Made by a program: the position numbers and the translations under genes
Part shown: positions 28,559-38,108 of the stretch, piece after piece
Position numbering within the stretch: position 1 is the stretch's first letter
Layout of the letters: every line of letters starts with the position of its first letter
Origin: Candidimonas sp. SYP-B2681
GTDB lineage: Bacteria > Pseudomonadota > Gammaproteobacteria > Burkholderiales > Burkholderiaceae_B
Direction of reading: 5' to 3'
DNA: 64,000 nt
NCBI RefSeq assembly: GCF_003971065.1
Contig: NZ_RYDV01000001.1
Location: 248,001 to 312,000 of the forward strand
Notes under the pieces: model-generated
The model's input: the letters and a program-made list of their open reading frames with translations, nothing else
Database searches by the model: none
What the model was told of the DNA's origin: nothing

Positions 28559-31312
28559 ATGACAAGCGAAGCGAACGAAAGTCAGCATCTGGACCACCTG
28601 TTCTCGAACTCAGCCGCACGGTTGGATTGGTGGCGGGACTTAAATGCCAAGGCCCAGATATGGGCGGCCGAAGCACGGAGCGGGAAGAGTCGATTGGCCG
28701 GCGCGCCAGTGAAAGAAGCTTTAGCCACTCTAGGTCCGATAGAGAGCTATTTCGCCTATCCGGGAGCTCAGTTGCTGCGTGCGTTGGATGACCGCCTCGC
28801 TGAGGGCGACGCGATGGGCACGGCGCGCCTAGTCCTTCGAATGAGCAATGCGCTGTTATCGGGTAGCTATCGCTACGATAGTGGGGAGTGGGATCCGACC
28901 GACGACGCCGCTGCAGACGGCTCGGATCGCATGCCGCTGGGCTTGGGCTCCGGCGCGACGCGACGGCCGTATTTCGAAGCACTATTCGTGACTCCGGCAT
29001 CAACCGCACGATCAGCTGCCTTATGCCAGGAAATCCGTCAGCTGCGGCAGCCCGACGACGGCGTGATTTACGAACCCGTCGTGGTGGGAAGCTTCGAGGA
29101 CGCTCTGCTGGCCACCATACTCAACGGCAAGATCGAGGCGGTCGTGGTCTTTGACGGCATACCTTTTTCGTCGAAACACGATACGCCTTTGCTGCGGGAT
29201 TTCTTGATGGTCTATCAGCAACTGGACTCCTCTGAAGACGTCTCGGAGCAAATCGGCATTAAGCTTGCCCGTCTCATCGCAAACATACGACCGGAACTGG
29301 ATATTTATCTGCTAACAGATCGGCAGGTCGAGCGACTTGCGGGCGACCCTGCGGCATCCATGATCCGCCGAGTGTTCTACGAGGCCGAGGAACCCATCGA
29401 GGTCCACCTGAATATCCTCGAAGGGGTGCGCGACCGCCAAACGACGCCGCATTTCGACAATCTCAAGCACTATGCAATGCGGCCGATCAGCACCTTCCAC
29501 GCGCTTCCGATTGCGCGGGGCAAGTCCATCATCAAGTCGAACTGGATCCGCGATTTTGGCGAGTTCTACGGTCTGAACTTGTTCCTGGCGGAAACTTCCG
29601 CCACAACCGGCGGCCTGGACAGCATGCTGGAGCCCACCGGCAATATCAAGATCGCCCAAGAAAAGTTCGCCCGTGCGGTGGGCGCGGATCACGTATATTT
29701 CGTGACCAACGGAACTTCCACGTCGAACAAGATGGTCTATCAGGCGGTGACCAAGCCTGGTGATATTGTCATTGTGGATCGTAACTGCCATAAGTCCCAT
29801 CACTATGGCATGGTACTGTCCGGGGCTCAGCCCTTGTATGTGGAAGCCTTCCCAATGACCGAGTACTCGATGTACGGCGCTGTTCCGCTACGTACCGTCA
29901 AGCAGGCGCTGCTGGACTTGAAGGTGGAGGGAAGACTCGACAAGGTCTCCATGGTCACACTGACCAATTGTACGTTCGATGGGCACATCTATAACACTCG
30001 TAGGGTGATGGCCGAATGCCTCGCCATCAAGCCAGATCTCATTTTTCTATGGGACGAGGCTTGGTTTGGCTTCGCTCGATGGTCACCGTTCCTACGGCCT
30101 CGGACGGCAATGGGCGCGGCTGCGGCGCTGGAGCAGTGGCGCGACGAGCCCGCTGCCATGGAGGCCTGGAAGGCTCAGGTCCAGGAACTTGGAGAGGAAT
30201 TAGATCCGAAGGACGCACGGCTACTGGAGCGGCAATTGGTGCCCAATCCGCAAACGATGCGGATACGCGTTTATGAGACCAATTCCGTCCATAAATCGAT
30301 GTCAAGCCTGCGGCAGGGATCTATCGTAGCCGTTCGAGACGAGGACTACGACCACCACATCTCGGCCTTCCACGAAGCCGTTTTCATTCACGCGTCAACA
30401 TCGCCGAATGCGCAGATCATCGCGTCATTGGATGTTGCTCGTCGTCAAATGGAGCTCGAGGGCTACGAGCTGGTGATGCGCTCCATTGAGGTTGCCCTGA
30501 GCATCCGGCGCGAAATCGCTAAGCATCCGCTCATCTCCAAATACTTTAGCGTGCTGGGCGCCGATAAAATGATTCCCGAGGAATTCCGTACCTCCGGTTT
30601 CGTCGACTATCTGGCACCGGGAATGAACTGGTTGACCGCCGTGAAAGCCTTGAAAGACGATGAATTTTGCCTGGATCCAACGCGTCTGACCCTAGTTTGT
30701 GGCACTGCTGGCTATGATGGTACTGCTTTTAAAAACCTGTTGGCTTCCAGGTATAACATCCAGCTGAACAAGACCTCACGCAACAGCGTGTTATTGCAGA
30801 GCAATATCAATAACACGCGTAGCGACGTTGCGGCGCTCATCAAGGTGCTTCTTGAAATCTCGGAAAATATCGAAACTCGTCTTAGGCAAGAAGGTGAACC
30901 AGGCCAGACAGCATTTATCGCCAAGGTCAAGAGCTTGATGGAAGATGTTCCACACCTGCCCAATTTCAGTCGCTTTCACAATGGCTATCGCGACAATCCT
31001 GCCAGCACTACCAGTGAAGGGAATATGCGCACCGCTTTTTTCGCCGCCTATAACGAGAAAGAGTGCGAGTACATACCATTGGCGAGCCGGACGCTCGATG
31101 AGCGTTTATCAAATGGGCCCGAGCTGGTATCTGCTAACTTCGTCATTCCCTATCCGCCAGGCTTCCCAATTATGGTCCCAGGTCAGATTATCGACGCCGA
31201 TACGATCGAGTTCATGCGCAAGCTCGACGTGAAGGAGATCCACGGTTACAACGCAGCACGTGGAATCAAGCTGATCAGTCCCGCAGCGATAGAGCGTCTG
31301 CCAGGCGTGTAG
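28559..31312 (+). CDS. Very large Orn/Lys/Arg decarboxylase-family PLP enzyme
   Basis: This 917-residue fold I decarboxylase has a receiver-like wing domain (about 150-300), the FVTNGTSTSNKMVYQA segment, DRNCHKSHHYG, the Asp in LFLWDEAWFG-type WDEAWFGFA (Asp499) and the PLP lysine in NSVHKSMSSLRQGS (Lys579). A C-terminal domain follows with YPPGFPIMVPGQ. Known acid-inducible lysine, ornithine and arginine decarboxylases have about 710-760 residues; this one carries roughly 160 extra N-terminal residues. It follows aspT after 115 bases and may belong to the same unit. The amino-acid substrate cannot be assigned from these motifs. Confidence 0.88.
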   Translation: MTSEANESQHLDHLFSNSAARLDWWRDLNAKAQIWAAEARSGKSRLAGAPVKEALATLGPIESYFAYPGAQLLRALDDRLAEGDAMGTARLVLRMSNALLSGSYRYDSGEWDPTDDAAADGSDRMPLGLGSGATRRPYFEALFVTPASTARSAALCQEIRQLRQPDDGVIYEPVVVGSFEDALLATILNGKIEAVVVFDGIPFSSKHDTPLLRDFLMVYQQLDSSEDVSEQIGIKLARLIANIRPELDIYLLTDRQVERLAGDPAASMIRRVFYEAEEPIEVHLNILEGVRDRQTTPHFDNLKHYAMRPISTFHALPIARGKSIIKSNWIRDFGEFYGLNLFLAETSATTGGLDSMLEPTGNIKIAQEKFARAVGADHVYFVTNGTSTSNKMVYQAVTKPGDIVIVDRNCHKSHHYGMVLSGAQPLYVEAFPMTEYSMYGAVPLRTVKQALLDLKVEGRLDKVSMVTLTNCTFDGHIYNTRRVMAECLAIKPDLIFLWDEAWFGFARWSPFLRPRTAMGAAAALEQWRDEPAAMEAWKAQVQELGEELDPKDARLLERQLVPNPQTMRIRVYETNSVHKSMSSLRQGSIVAVRDEDYDHHISAFHEAVFIHASTSPNAQIIASLDVARRQMELEGYELVMRSIEVALSIRREIAKHPLISKYFSVLGADKMIPEEFRTSGFVDYLAPGMNWLTAVKALKDDEFCLDPTRLTLVCGTAGYDGTAFKNLLASRYNIQLNKTSRNSVLLQSNINNTRSDVAALIKVLLEISENIETRLRQEGEPGQTAFIAKVKSLMEDVPHLPNFSRFHNGYRDNPASTTSEGNMRTAFFAAYNEKECEYIPLASRTLDERLSNGPELVSANFVIPYPPGFPIMVPGQIIDADTIEFMRKLDVKEIHGYNAARGIKLISPAAIERLPGV

Positions 31313-31354
31313 GAATTTGACTGATCCTTAGGCTGCTTTGCCCATCCTCGACGC

Positions 31355-31380
31355 GCCCGAAATTTATTGTGTTTTCGGGC
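31355..31380. terminator. Hairpin after the decarboxylase gene
   Basis: GCCCGAAA (31355-31362) pairs with TTTCGGGC (31373-31380) across a 10-base loop, 42 bases past the decarboxylase stop. It has only a weak T run, so it is a possible rather than certain terminator. Confidence 0.35.
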
Positions 31381-31597
31381 TGTTGAACTTTGCCATTCGC
31401 AAACCTAGTCATCGCATTCCAGAGAGTGAATGCGTCGGCGTGCTTGTTTCTTATAGAACCTGCGTCGGAAAGCATATGAACTCCTGCGGTAGAATTAGTG
31501 CCAAATATATTTACAAACCTTATAAAGAATTGATCCTGCACGCCTTCACGTAGCGTGTTTTCTTTCACCTACCGACGCGATTTACGGAGCAGCACAT

Positions 31598-32134
31598 ATG
31601 GTCTCGTTGCAAGAGCAGCTTTTGAAAGCGGGGCTAGTCGACAAAAAAAAGGTCAAGCAAGCCGGCCACGATAAAAGCAAGCAGACGAAGGTCGAGCGCC
31701 GGACCGGCACGCAAAGCGTCGATGAGGCGCGCCTGGCCGCGCTCGATACGCAACAAAAGAATCTCGAGCGGACTCGCGAATTGAATGCACAGCGCGTTGC
31801 CGCCGCGAACCAAAAAGCGATCATGGCGCAAATTGCCCAAATGGTGCAGGCGAATCGCCAGAGCAAGGGCGCTGGCGACATCGCCTACAATTTTACCCAT
31901 GGCACGACAATCGAGCGGCTGTATGTATCGGCTGAAGTTCAAGCACATTTGATAGCCGGGCGCCTCGTAATTGTCCGCCTAGGCAGCGCAACCGAGCTGG
32001 TACCCCGAATTGTTGCCGACAAAATCGCCGAGCGCGATCCTTCGCTCGTCGTGCGGGTGAAGAAGACCAGCACGGAGATCGACGAAAACGATCCGTATGC
32101 CGCCTTTCAGATTCCAGACGACTTGATGTGGTAG
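31598..32134 (+). CDS. DUF2058 family protein (YaiL-like)
   Basis: The 178-residue highly charged protein begins VSLQEQLLKAGLVDKKKVKQAGHDKSKQ, contains a long predicted coiled coil (about 45-90, rich in Gln, Arg and Ala) and ends with YNFTHGTTIERLYVSAEVQAHLIAGRL, all typical of DUF2058. The function of the family is not known; the basic N-terminus suggests nucleic acid or ribosome binding. Confidence 0.9.
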   Translation: MVSLQEQLLKAGLVDKKKVKQAGHDKSKQTKVERRTGTQSVDEARLAALDTQQKNLERTRELNAQRVAAANQKAIMAQIAQMVQANRQSKGAGDIAYNFTHGTTIERLYVSAEVQAHLIAGRLVIVRLGSATELVPRIVADKIAERDPSLVVRVKKTSTEIDENDPYAAFQIPDDLMW

Positions 32135-32502
32135 CGTCGGCACGAGTGCCAAGAACAATCATTTCTTCGTCAGAGATAGCGCATGTGATATACAACACTC
32201 GACTGCCTGCACTACTTTAATCCCGTCTAGCGGGCGTATTATTTTGTGTACGGGAACGGAAGCGCGCGACCTCTGTAGCGTATAACGCGTCCGCTTCCGT
32301 TATTCACCATCTCGACCAACCAGTAGGCGACCGCGAGGCGTTGTGCCGCGGCTCACTCGCTGCTTGCCGCCTGTATCGTCGATATCGAATTCAAGGTTAG
32401 CTCACGGTGTTTCCAGCACTATCGGCTGGGCGTATGATGCAATTTAGTGAGCATTACCCTGACGGCGGGCCATTTGACCCGTTCCCCTGCAAGGAGCATC
32501 TC
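32135..32502. other. Intergenic region with long inverted repeat
   Basis: No gene is seen. AACGGAAGCG (32254-32263) and CGCTTCCGTT (32291-32300) form a perfect 10-base inverted repeat with a 27-base loop, and a smaller hairpin CCCG-TCTAG-CGGG lies at 32221-32233 followed by a T-rich stretch. The smaller one could terminate the DUF2058 transcript. Confidence 0.4.
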
Positions 32503-33771
32503 ATGAATGTATTGACGTCGGCTTTGGACATTGACGCCCCTAAACTGCTGCCCGAACTGGAAACTATCTATAAAGACCTGCACCGCAACCCCGAGCTTTC
32601 CATGGTCGAGGTACGCACAGCAGGTATCGCGGCAGACTACCTGGCTGCCGAGGGCTTCGAAGTCTCACGTCAGATAGGCCCTACCGGCGTTGTCGGCGTC
32701 TTGAAGAACGGTGAGGGGCCCACTGTCATGCTGCGCGCCGATATGGACGCGCTTCCTATTGCCGAAGCCACAGGCTTGCCCTATGCCAGTACCACTAAAG
32801 CGCGGGACGAAGAAGGCAACGAGGTGGGCGTGGCCCATTCCTGCGGCCATGATCTACACGTCACCTGGCTGATGGGGGCGGCCCGGCTTCTGGCCCGAAA
32901 TACCGATTTATGGAAGGGCACCGTATTAGCTGTTTTCCAGCCCGGCGAAGAAGTCGGGCGCGGAGCCCAAAGCATGATCGACGGCGGAATGCTTGAGCGC
33001 TTTCCCAAGCCGGACATTATTCTCGGCCAGCACGTCATGGTCGGGGAAGCCGGCACCGTAAGCTATCGCAGTGGCGTCATTTTGTCCGCGGGCGACAGTT
33101 TGAAGGTCAGGCTTTTTGGCCGCGGTTCGCATGGATCTCAGCCACAAACGTCCATTGATCCGGTCATTATGGCGGCATCGACCACGATGCGGCTGCAAAC
33201 GATAGTTTCACGCGAAATCGCACCCATAGATAGTGCGGTATTGACCATCGGATCACTGCAGGCTGGGACCAAGGAAAACATTATCCCAGACGAAGCCACG
33301 CTCAAGCTCAATATACGTACCTATGACGAAAACGTACGCAATACCATGCTTTCGGCCGTAAAACGTATCTGCTGCGCGGAATGCGCTGCTTCCAACGCCC
33401 CGCGGGAGCCCGAATTCACCACGCTTAGCAGCTATCCCTTGACCCGCAACGATGTAGAGTCAACTGAAAAGGTTGCTCGCGCATTCGAGGTTCAGTTCGG
33501 TGGGCGAGCGCATGAAACCAAACCTGCAGGCGCCAGCGAAGATTTCAGCGTTTTCGGGCGTACCTGGAAAGTGCCCTATGTTTTCTGGTTTGTCGGAGGC
33601 ACTGACGCACAAACCTACATCAAAGCCAAGGAAAAAAATCAGCTTAACGCCATTCCCAGCAATCATTCGCCCAAGTTCGCCCCGGTACTCGACCCCACAT
33701 TGAAAACCGGACTGCAAGCCATGCTGACGGCCGCATCTGCCTGGCTATGTGCGACGGAGCAACAGGCGTGA
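32503..33771 (+). CDS. M20-family amidohydrolase/peptidase
   Basis: From the ATG at 32503 (AAGGAG upstream) the 422-residue protein shows M20D amidohydrolase motifs: DLHRNPELSMVEVRTA, MLRADMDALPIAEATGLPY, VAHSCGHDLHVTWLMGAA with the metal His/Asp pair, FQPGEEVGRGAQSMIDGG and GASEDFSVFG near the end. These two-metal enzymes hydrolyse N-acyl amino acids or similar amides. The substrate is not evident. The next gene starts by GTGA overlap. Confidence 0.9.
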   Translation: MNVLTSALDIDAPKLLPELETIYKDLHRNPELSMVEVRTAGIAADYLAAEGFEVSRQIGPTGVVGVLKNGEGPTVMLRADMDALPIAEATGLPYASTTKARDEEGNEVGVAHSCGHDLHVTWLMGAARLLARNTDLWKGTVLAVFQPGEEVGRGAQSMIDGGMLERFPKPDIILGQHVMVGEAGTVSYRSGVILSAGDSLKVRLFGRGSHGSQPQTSIDPVIMAASTTMRLQTIVSREIAPIDSAVLTIGSLQAGTKENIIPDEATLKLNIRTYDENVRNTMLSAVKRICCAECAASNAPREPEFTTLSSYPLTRNDVESTEKVARAFEVQFGGRAHETKPAGASEDFSVFGRTWKVPYVFWFVGGTDAQTYIKAKEKNQLNAIPSNHSPKFAPVLDPTLKTGLQAMLTAASAWLCATEQQA

Positions 33772-34391
33772 ATGGATCTGCTTTGTTTACGTCACTCGAT
33801 TTGATAGGCACGTTCGCTTTCGCCACCAGCGGGGCCCTGGCCGCGCATCAGAAAAAGCTGGATTTATTCGGCATTATCACGGTGGCCTATATGACTGCCT
33901 GCGGGGGCGGAATTATCAGGGACGTGTGCATAGGCGCGCTACCGCCAGCTGGTTTGTCCGACTGGCGGTATCTTGTGGTATCGGTGTTGGCGGCAGGCGT
34001 AGTCTTAGGCGGCAATCAGTGGGTGCCAAAACTATCGCAGCCCGTGCTGCTTTTTGATGCGCTCGGACTGGGATTCTTTGCCGTTTTTGGCGCCCATAAA
34101 ACCCTTTCGCAAGGGCACAGCATAGAGGCGGCCATTATTCTTGGGATGGTGTCAGCTGTGGGTGGCGGAGCATTGCGCGACGTGCTGTTAAACCGTACGC
34201 CAGTCATTTTGCAGAAAGAGGTTTACGCCTCGGCGGCGCTAGTCGCGGCTGCGTTTCAGACTGGCGGTGAAACACTCGGCTGGTCCTTGCGCTGGGTGCC
34301 TTGGGTGGCGATAGTCTTGTGTTTTGCCATTCGCTACTTGGCCTTGCTCTTTCACTGGAATCTTCCCCGGTTTGCTCGTGAAAACGATTAG
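33768..34391 (+). CDS. TRIC-like cation channel family protein (UPF0126)
   Basis: The GTG at 33768 overlaps the M20 stop as GTGA; GGAG lies 8 bases before it. The 207-residue membrane protein has seven hydrophobic segments in two similar halves, each with a glycine-rich motif (FATSGALAAHQKKLDLFG and FAVFGAHKTLSQGH; CGGGIIRDV and VGGGALRDV). This repeat is typical of bacterial TRIC-like channels (YicG/UPF0126). An in-frame ATG at 33747 is possible. Confidence 0.88.
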   Translation: MNGSALFTSLDLIGTFAFATSGALAAHQKKLDLFGIITVAYMTACGGGIIRDVCIGALPPAGLSDWRYLVVSVLAAGVVLGGNQWVPKLSQPVLLFDALGLGFFAVFGAHKTLSQGHSIEAAIILGMVSAVGGGALRDVLLNRTPVILQKEVYASAALVAAAFQTGGETLGWSLRWVPWVAIVLCFAIRYLALLFHWNLPRFAREND

Positions 34392-34508
34392 GAACCAGGC
34401 TGACGCCAATTCCTATCCCGCCATTATGGAAAATGAAGTGACCAAAGCCTGTTTGATCGGTGCCATTCGGAAAATCGGTGATAAACCGCGTTTTTAATCT
34501 TCCCCTAG

Positions 34509-34533
34509 TGACGTCATTATTTCATGACGTAAA
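34509..34533. repeat. Palindromic site, copy 1 (shared with 40596)
   Basis: ACGTCAT (34511-34517), 6-base spacer TATTTC, ATGACGT (34524-34530) is a perfect inverted repeat. The surrounding GTGACGTCA..TATTTCATGACGTAAA is almost identical to the site just upstream of the RHH-CHAD-ParA operon, 6.1 kb away. No gene begins at this copy; the neighbourhood (34392-34647) holds only short reading fragments. Confidence 0.7.
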
Positions 34534-34647
34534 ATTGCCATCAAGGCGACTCAGATTAAAAGGAAAGTAGGATTGCCTCACACGACGGTCGCCGATGCGC
34601 TGCGCCTGACGTAACGCCGGCGCGCCGACAGTCAGGTCTGCAAGTTT

Positions 34648-36105
34648 TTAGGTCTTCTTGCCTTTCGGCACGGTGAGCATGATCGAAAGGATCGCCACCA
34701 CGATCATGAGCACATTGAATCCAAGGGCGATTATGGCGGCCTCACGTACGGCCAGGTTATCCTGCCGCCCGGCGAAGGTAATGACGCCTTCCAGCCACAA
34801 TATGCTTTCATTGTTGGCGCTCAGCGCAGTAAAGATCGCGGCCGAGATCGCTACCCCAAAGGCTGCACCGAGCGACGAGGCCATCTTGTAGATACCCGAA
34901 CCCGCGCCCGCCTGCGCGGCAGGCAGGTTGGCCAGTGCTGCGTCGGTCGAGGGGGTGGCGTAAAAGGCTAATCCGACGCCGAATAGCGTATAGCCGATGA
35001 CGGCCATAATCTTGTAGTCGTCCAGCAGAAGATTGGCGGGTGAGAGTAAAACGATCGCCAAACCGGTAATTAGGCAGCCCCAGATCATCGGCTTGCGCGC
35101 ACCGAAAGATCGCAGCAATTTTTCGCCTACACGAATGAAGAGGATGATCGCGATCGCGTAACCTAACGTCAGTATGCCGGCCGTCTGGGCGGTCATGTTG
35201 CCCCCGAGCTGCACCAGCTGAAGCGATACAATCAGTGTGCCCGCGACCGCGTTGAGTAAGAAGTTGGAGATTGTCGCGCCCGTGTAAGTTGAGTTCTTAA
35301 ACAGGCTGAAGTCGAAAAAGGCATTGGCCGACTTTGCTTCAATCTTTAGGAATATGGCGCCGACGATTATTGTTACCGCGATCAGTCCGAGCGAAAGCGG
35401 GCTGCCCCAGCCCAGCTCGTTGCCCTGGGTGACCACTACCTGCAGTGCCACCATCGCAATCATAAAGGTCAGCACGCCGGGCAGATCGAATTTGTAGGTG
35501 CCCTTGGTCTCGGCCTTACTCTCGGGTGTACCGCGCATCATCCACAGGCCCAGCACGCAGACCGCGATCGACACGAAGAAGATTGAACGCCAGCCGAAGT
35601 TCTCGGACATCAGGCCACCGAAGAGCGAGCACAGACCCGAGCCGCCCCATGAGCCGATGGACCACATGCTGATGGCACGTTGTCGTTCAGCCCCTTCCCA
35701 GTAGGCTTTCACGATCGCAAGGCTGGCCGGCATGATGCACGCGGCCGATAGACCTTGTAAAGCACGCCCGACCAGCAGGACCGGCGTCGCTAATTCACCC
35801 GGCGGCGTCAAACCGACCAGCAACGAACCGATGATGTTGAGATAGAAGCCGATGCGCAAGATCTTCATCCGGCCGACGCGGTCGGCCAGGCCACCCATGA
35901 CGATGATGAAGATGCCGGAAAACAGTGCGGTAATCGCCACCGCGATATTCATCGTGTTGGCCGAAATGCCGAGATCGCGGCTCATGTCCGGGGCGATGTT
36001 CAGTGTTGTCTGGGCAAATAGCCAGAAGGCGATCACACCCATGATGATGCCAAACAGCAGGCGGTCATTGCCCTGGTATGTCGCATTGGTTGTCGTAGTA
36101 GTCAT
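34648..36105 (-). CDS. DHA2-like MFS transporter (14 TM)
   Basis: The 485-residue protein has about 14 hydrophobic helices, GGLADRVGRMKILR as the MFS loop motif and a motif C-like GSWGGSGLCSLFGGLM in helix 5, which marks drug:H+ antiporters of the DHA2 (EmrB/NorB) type. It is monocistronic. The ligand is unknown; no regulator is adjacent. Confidence 0.88.
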   Translation of the reverse strand: MTTTTTNATYQGNDRLLFGIIMGVIAFWLFAQTTLNIAPDMSRDLGISANTMNIAVAITALFSGIFIIVMGGLADRVGRMKILRIGFYLNIIGSLLVGLTPPGELATPVLLVGRALQGLSAACIMPASLAIVKAYWEGAERQRAISMWSIGSWGGSGLCSLFGGLMSENFGWRSIFFVSIAVCVLGLWMMRGTPESKAETKGTYKFDLPGVLTFMIAMVALQVVVTQGNELGWGSPLSLGLIAVTIIVGAIFLKIEAKSANAFFDFSLFKNSTYTGATISNFLLNAVAGTLIVSLQLVQLGGNMTAQTAGILTLGYAIAIILFIRVGEKLLRSFGARKPMIWGCLITGLAIVLLSPANLLLDDYKIMAVIGYTLFGVGLAFYATPSTDAALANLPAAQAGAGSGIYKMASSLGAAFGVAISAAIFTALSANNESILWLEGVITFAGRQDNLAVREAAIIALGFNVLMIVVAILSIMLTVPKGKKT

Positions 36106-36852
36106 GAGTAGAACCTTTGTAGGTTAACTGCACTCCACGGACCGAAATCAAGTTCGAAGTCGCTGGCCGGATACTGCCAACGATAATAACTTTTATTAGA
36201 TTACATCACCCTTACACGCCTTTACTGCATGTTTTTTTAGCCGCTGACCTCAGGGGTGATTTTTGGCCAAGGATTAAAAGGCCTGTAAACCTCGAATTTT
36301 TCTCCCTCTTCCATAAGTCCATCATTTTGACCTACATCAATCAGTCATGAATGAAGAGCTCAGTTTAGGGTAAACCCTCTGATAGAGTGTATCTAAACGT
36401 CCTCGCCATCCGGCGCATCGGGACGATCTGGGGGGTTGTGCATTTCGGGGTCCTCCCGAATTAGCTTTGATCGGTGACGATTCACTACTGACGCTTCGGC
36501 CCGTACGTACAAAAGGCGCTAATTAGAAGAACGGGCTTTTAACACGCGCTTTTAACGATTTTCAGGCGGCGTCAGTCAACTTGGGGGGTAGTAGTGGCAA
36601 GTCTTTCAAAGAGCAGCCCGGCCGGGCGGGACTATCGTCACGGCAGTACAGAGGATAGCGCCCAATTGCAGCGTCTTAATCATTGTGGCCTCCAAAGTCC
36701 TGAGCCATCACTATGCTGAAGTGTCCGATCCGATATGGATTTCTGACACCGGTCATTCATCTTTGACAGCCATTATCTGCCCTAAGAACGTGATATGGTT
36801 CAAGCAGCAAGCCAGCGGGGCCTTTTCAACCTTTCGTATTGCGGGAGCATTG
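36106..36852. other. Long intergenic region with a decayed gene start
   Basis: About 750 bases carry no intact gene. The left part is AT-richer and probably holds the MFS promoter. A minus-strand fragment at 36606-36683 has a ribosome site, ATG and signal-like peptide. The rest shows no recognisable feature. Confidence 0.5.
36606..36683 (-). pseudogene. Remnant: start of an exported protein
   Basis: On the minus strand GGAGG is followed 6 bases later by ATG (36683) and by a 25-residue peptide, MIKTLQLGAILCTAVTIVPP.., that has the form of a secretion signal before a TGA. More stops follow at once. It reads like the surviving 5' end of a lost secreted-protein gene. Confidence 0.4.
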
Positions 36853-38082
36853 ATGATGCTACCTTACGTCCTCTGCAAAGCCACTTCCCCCCATGCCGGC
36901 AAGCCGGCGGGGCGCCGAAGATTACGCGCATTTATTGTTGCTGCCGCACTCCCTCTTCTTGCTCCACAGGCGCAGGCGCAATCGCCGCCAACACAGAAGT
37001 TCCCCAGCGAGAAAGGCCCCATCGTCGTTACCGAGTTACTTTCTGGCTTGGATCATCCTTGGTCCATCGCGTTCCTGCCGGATAAATCGGGTGCACTGAT
37101 CACCGAAAGGTCAGGCCAACTACGTTTATGGAAAACCGACGGCCAGCTGTCGGAACCTATCGGCGGTGTGCCTAAGGTTTATGCTCAGTCGCAGGGCGGA
37201 CTACTCGATGTCGCCTTGGCGCCCGAGTTTACGCAAAACCGCCGTGTCTACCTGTCGTATGCGGAGCAAGGTGACGACGGCAAAGCCGGCACCACCGTGG
37301 GATACGGGGTGCTGTCCGCGGATGCGCGCAAACTGGAAAACTTTACCGTTATCTTCCGACAAATGCCCAAACTGTCGACTGGCGAGCATTTTGGCTCGCG
37401 TCTGGTCTTTGACAAGCAAGGCTATCTGTTCATCGCGCTAGGCGAAAATAACCAGCGGCCCACCGCACAAGACCTGGATAAGTTGCAGGGCAAGCTGGTT
37501 CGCGTACACCCTGACGGTCGTGTGCCCGACGACAATCCGTTTGTCGGCAATGCTAGGGCCAGGCCCGAAATCTGGTCATACGGCCATCGCAATCAACAGG
37601 GGGCGGCGTTGAACCCCTGGTCAGGCGAACTTTGGACGCACGAGCACGGACCGCGCGGCGGCGATGAAGTTAACATTCCTCGGGCCGGTAAGAACTATGG
37701 ATGGCCACTGGCGACCCATGGCATCAATTACAGCGGCTTTGCCATTCCTGAGGCAAAGGGCGCCTACGTTGACGGCACTGAGCCACCCATCCATTACTGG
37801 AAGGCGTCGCCCGCCATATCAGGCATGGCGTTTTACAACGCCAAGCGCTTCCCAGCCTGGCAGCATTCACTTTTTATCGGCTCCCTCAAGGACCACGTCT
37901 TGATACGGCTCGAGCTCGATGGGGAAACGGTGAAGCACGAAGAGCGCTTACTCAAGCCGCTGAACGAGCGCATTCGAGACGTACGCGTCGGTCCCGACGG
38001 CTATGTCTACGTGCTGACTGACGAATCCAACGGCCGGTTATTGAAAATAGGCTTGGAAGGGAACGACAGTGCTTCGAAGTAA
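36853..38082 (+). CDS. PQQ-dependent sugar dehydrogenase-like protein, exported
   Basis: From the ATG at 36853 (CGGGAG upstream) the 409-residue protein has an N-terminal signal ending QAQAQS and the Asd/YliI beta-propeller motifs: LDHPWSIAFLPD, RSGQLRLW, GGLLDVALAPEF, VYLSYAE, EHFGSRLVF, GHRNQQGAALNPWSGELWTHEHGPRGGDEVN and GKNYGWPLATHG. These soluble aldose sugar dehydrogenases oxidise sugars in the periplasm with PQQ. An earlier in-frame start at 36685 would add an unlikely 56 residues before the signal. Confidence 0.9.
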   Translation: MMLPYVLCKATSPHAGKPAGRRRLRAFIVAAALPLLAPQAQAQSPPTQKFPSEKGPIVVTELLSGLDHPWSIAFLPDKSGALITERSGQLRLWKTDGQLSEPIGGVPKVYAQSQGGLLDVALAPEFTQNRRVYLSYAEQGDDGKAGTTVGYGVLSADARKLENFTVIFRQMPKLSTGEHFGSRLVFDKQGYLFIALGENNQRPTAQDLDKLQGKLVRVHPDGRVPDDNPFVGNARARPEIWSYGHRNQQGAALNPWSGELWTHEHGPRGGDEVNIPRAGKNYGWPLATHGINYSGFAIPEAKGAYVDGTEPPIHYWKASPAISGMAFYNAKRFPAWQHSLFIGSLKDHVLIRLELDGETVKHEERLLKPLNERIRDVRVGPDGYVYVLTDESNGRLLKIGLEGNDSASK

Positions 38083-38108
38083 GGTCCGCCTGGGCTCGTC
38101 GATCTGGA

